From Alphaproteobacteria bacterium (GTDB lineage Bacteria; Pseudomonadota; Alphaproteobacteria; Rs-D84), in assembly GCA_017383325.1 (NCBI GenBank), contig JAFNYG010000036.1:1-15980 (forward strand): 15,980 bases of DNA, given 5' to 3'. The position numbers were made by a program, and so were the translations under genes. This document shows positions 13,451 to 15,980 of this stretch, piece after piece. Under the pieces are notes generated by a model. It worked only from the letters and a program-made list of their open reading frames with translations, ran no database searches and was not told where the DNA came from. Position 1 is the first letter of the stretch. Each line of letters begins with the position of its first letter.

Positions 13451-13666
13451 ATGAGAGGACTTACAAACTATGTTCTTATACCATTGACATTTATCGGCGC
13501 CCTGAACTGGGGACTGATTGGTATCTTTGGATTTGACTTGGTTGCATTTTTATTTGGACCAGCCACATTGGCCAGCAATATAGTCTATGCGATTATTGGT
13601 ATTGCGGCGTTGATATGGTTAATATGGATGTTTATTGATCGACCTGTATCACGCAACGATCGCTAA
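13451..13666 (+). CDS. DUF378 (YuzA-like) small membrane protein
   Basis: 71 residues with two membrane segments (about 6-35 and 41-62). The sequence LTFIGALNWGLIGIFGFDLV followed by YAIIGIAALIW is the DUF378/YuzA signature, including the conserved NWG in the first half. The function of this family is unknown. The C terminus (DRPVSRNDR) is short and basic and probably cytoplasmic. AAGGAG lies upstream of ATG 13451 with about 9 bases of spacing. It is a single-gene unit with its own promoter and terminator. Confidence 0.88.
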   Translation: MRGLTNYVLIPLTFIGALNWGLIGIFGFDLVAFLFGPATLASNIVYAIIGIAALIWLIWMFIDRPVSRNDR

Positions 13667-13689
13667 TCACAAAAAAAGTTTCATGTCTG

Positions 13690-13710
13690 CGCCCCAAATA
13701 CAGGGGCGTT

Positions 13711-13712
<2 letters not shown>
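13690..13712 (+). terminator. Terminator of the DUF378 gene
   Basis: Stem cgcccc/ggggcg (13690-13695 with 13703-13708), 7-base loop, then tttt. It abuts the ligA stop codon and may also slow the opposing ligA transcript. Confidence 0.7.
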
Positions 13713-15756
<2,044 letters not shown>

Positions 15757-15980
15757 TTACAAGCCAAATTTATAAACCGCACCAAAATAAAATTCGGTCG
15801 CGTCAATATCGGTCTGGGCATATCGAGCGTTATGTATTTTGTGTTCAACCGTGCCATAGAATTGATATTTAACACCCAGATTTAAATCAATCCGATCGTT
15901 TAAAACAAAATTCACACCAATCATGGCGCTGTACGACAGGCCAAAGACAGAATCTGACATGTTTGGGTTGCTGACATCAC
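15757..15980 (-). CDS. Outer-membrane beta-barrel protein, C-terminal part (partial at right edge)
   Basis: The last 73 codons of a gene entering from the right edge; the frame stays open to the edge, so the ATG at 15960 is internal. Alternating patterns typical of amphipathic strands are visible: SVFGLSYSAMIGVNFVLN, RIDLNLGVKYQFYGTVEH and ATEFYFGAVYKFGL. The periodic aromatic residues and the final strand ending close to the stop fit an opacity- or OmpA-like barrel of the outer membrane. The exact family cannot be set from this part alone. ligA follows 51 bases downstream with its own promoter. Confidence 0.65.
   Translation of the reverse strand, partial: DVSNPNMSDSVFGLSYSAMIGVNFVLNDRIDLNLGVKYQFYGTVEHKIHNARYAQTDIDATEFYFGAVYKFGL

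Overview
The window fits a host-associated alphaproteobacterium with a moderately low GC content, possibly one of the uncultured gut or symbiont lineages. The genus cannot be named from the sequence. The support is an IHF-beta gene next to accD (a linkage seen in alphaproteobacteria), an iron superoxide dismutase, a Tat-exported AmiC-type amidase, a FISUMP surface protein and a blood-group-type (GT6) glycosyltransferase. Most genes have housekeeping roles, but several have unusual architecture.

Layout. 1-731: 3' end of a repeated FISUMP-domain surface protein, read from beyond the left edge. 788-2151 (minus): a membrane-anchored CPHC thioredoxin-like protein followed by cvpA. 2281-2868 (plus): sodB, converging through a shared terminator on an ihfB-accDA pair (4924-2895, minus) in which AccD and AccA are one polypeptide. 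5070-5801 (plus): a Prx6-type peroxiredoxin. 5834-6178 (minus): an alkyltransferase-like protein. 6262-6352: tRNA-Ser(CGA), whose 3' end and terminator are repeated 186 bp downstream around a palindrome-rich spacer. 6574-6846 (minus): an unrecognised small Cys-rich protein. 7020-8189 (minus): N-acetylmuramoyl-L-alanine amidase. 8346-9227 (plus): the GT6-like glycosyltransferase. 9252-11330 (minus): alaS, which ends right after the editing domain. 11412-12242 (minus): a second glycosyltransferase. 12327-12803 (plus): an unrecognised membrane protein. 12962-13234: HU. 13451-13666: a DUF378 membrane protein. 13711-15705 (minus): ligA. 15757-15980 (minus): C-terminal end of an outer-membrane beta-barrel.

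How the genes relate. Redox and oxidative-stress functions recur (CPHC protein, SodB, peroxiredoxin), as do envelope functions (FISUMP protein, CvpA, amidase, two glycosyltransferases, outer-membrane protein). There is no large operon. Most genes have their own promoter, and convergent pairs often share a bidirectional hairpin terminator. Sigma70-like promoters can be read for about a dozen genes.

The most notable points are: (i) four minus-strand genes (ATL, amidase, GT, ligA) whose -10 box ends only 6-7 nt before an ATG with no Shine-Dalgarno, implying leaderless mRNAs; (ii) an animal-blood-group-type GT6 transferase with an NAN motif; (iii) a fused AccD-AccA; (iv) an AlaRS lacking the C-Ala region; (v) a duplicated tRNA-Ser 3' end around a long hairpin. 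No mobile-element genes, CRISPR array or phage genes are visible. No gene-free stretch exceeds about 220 bases.
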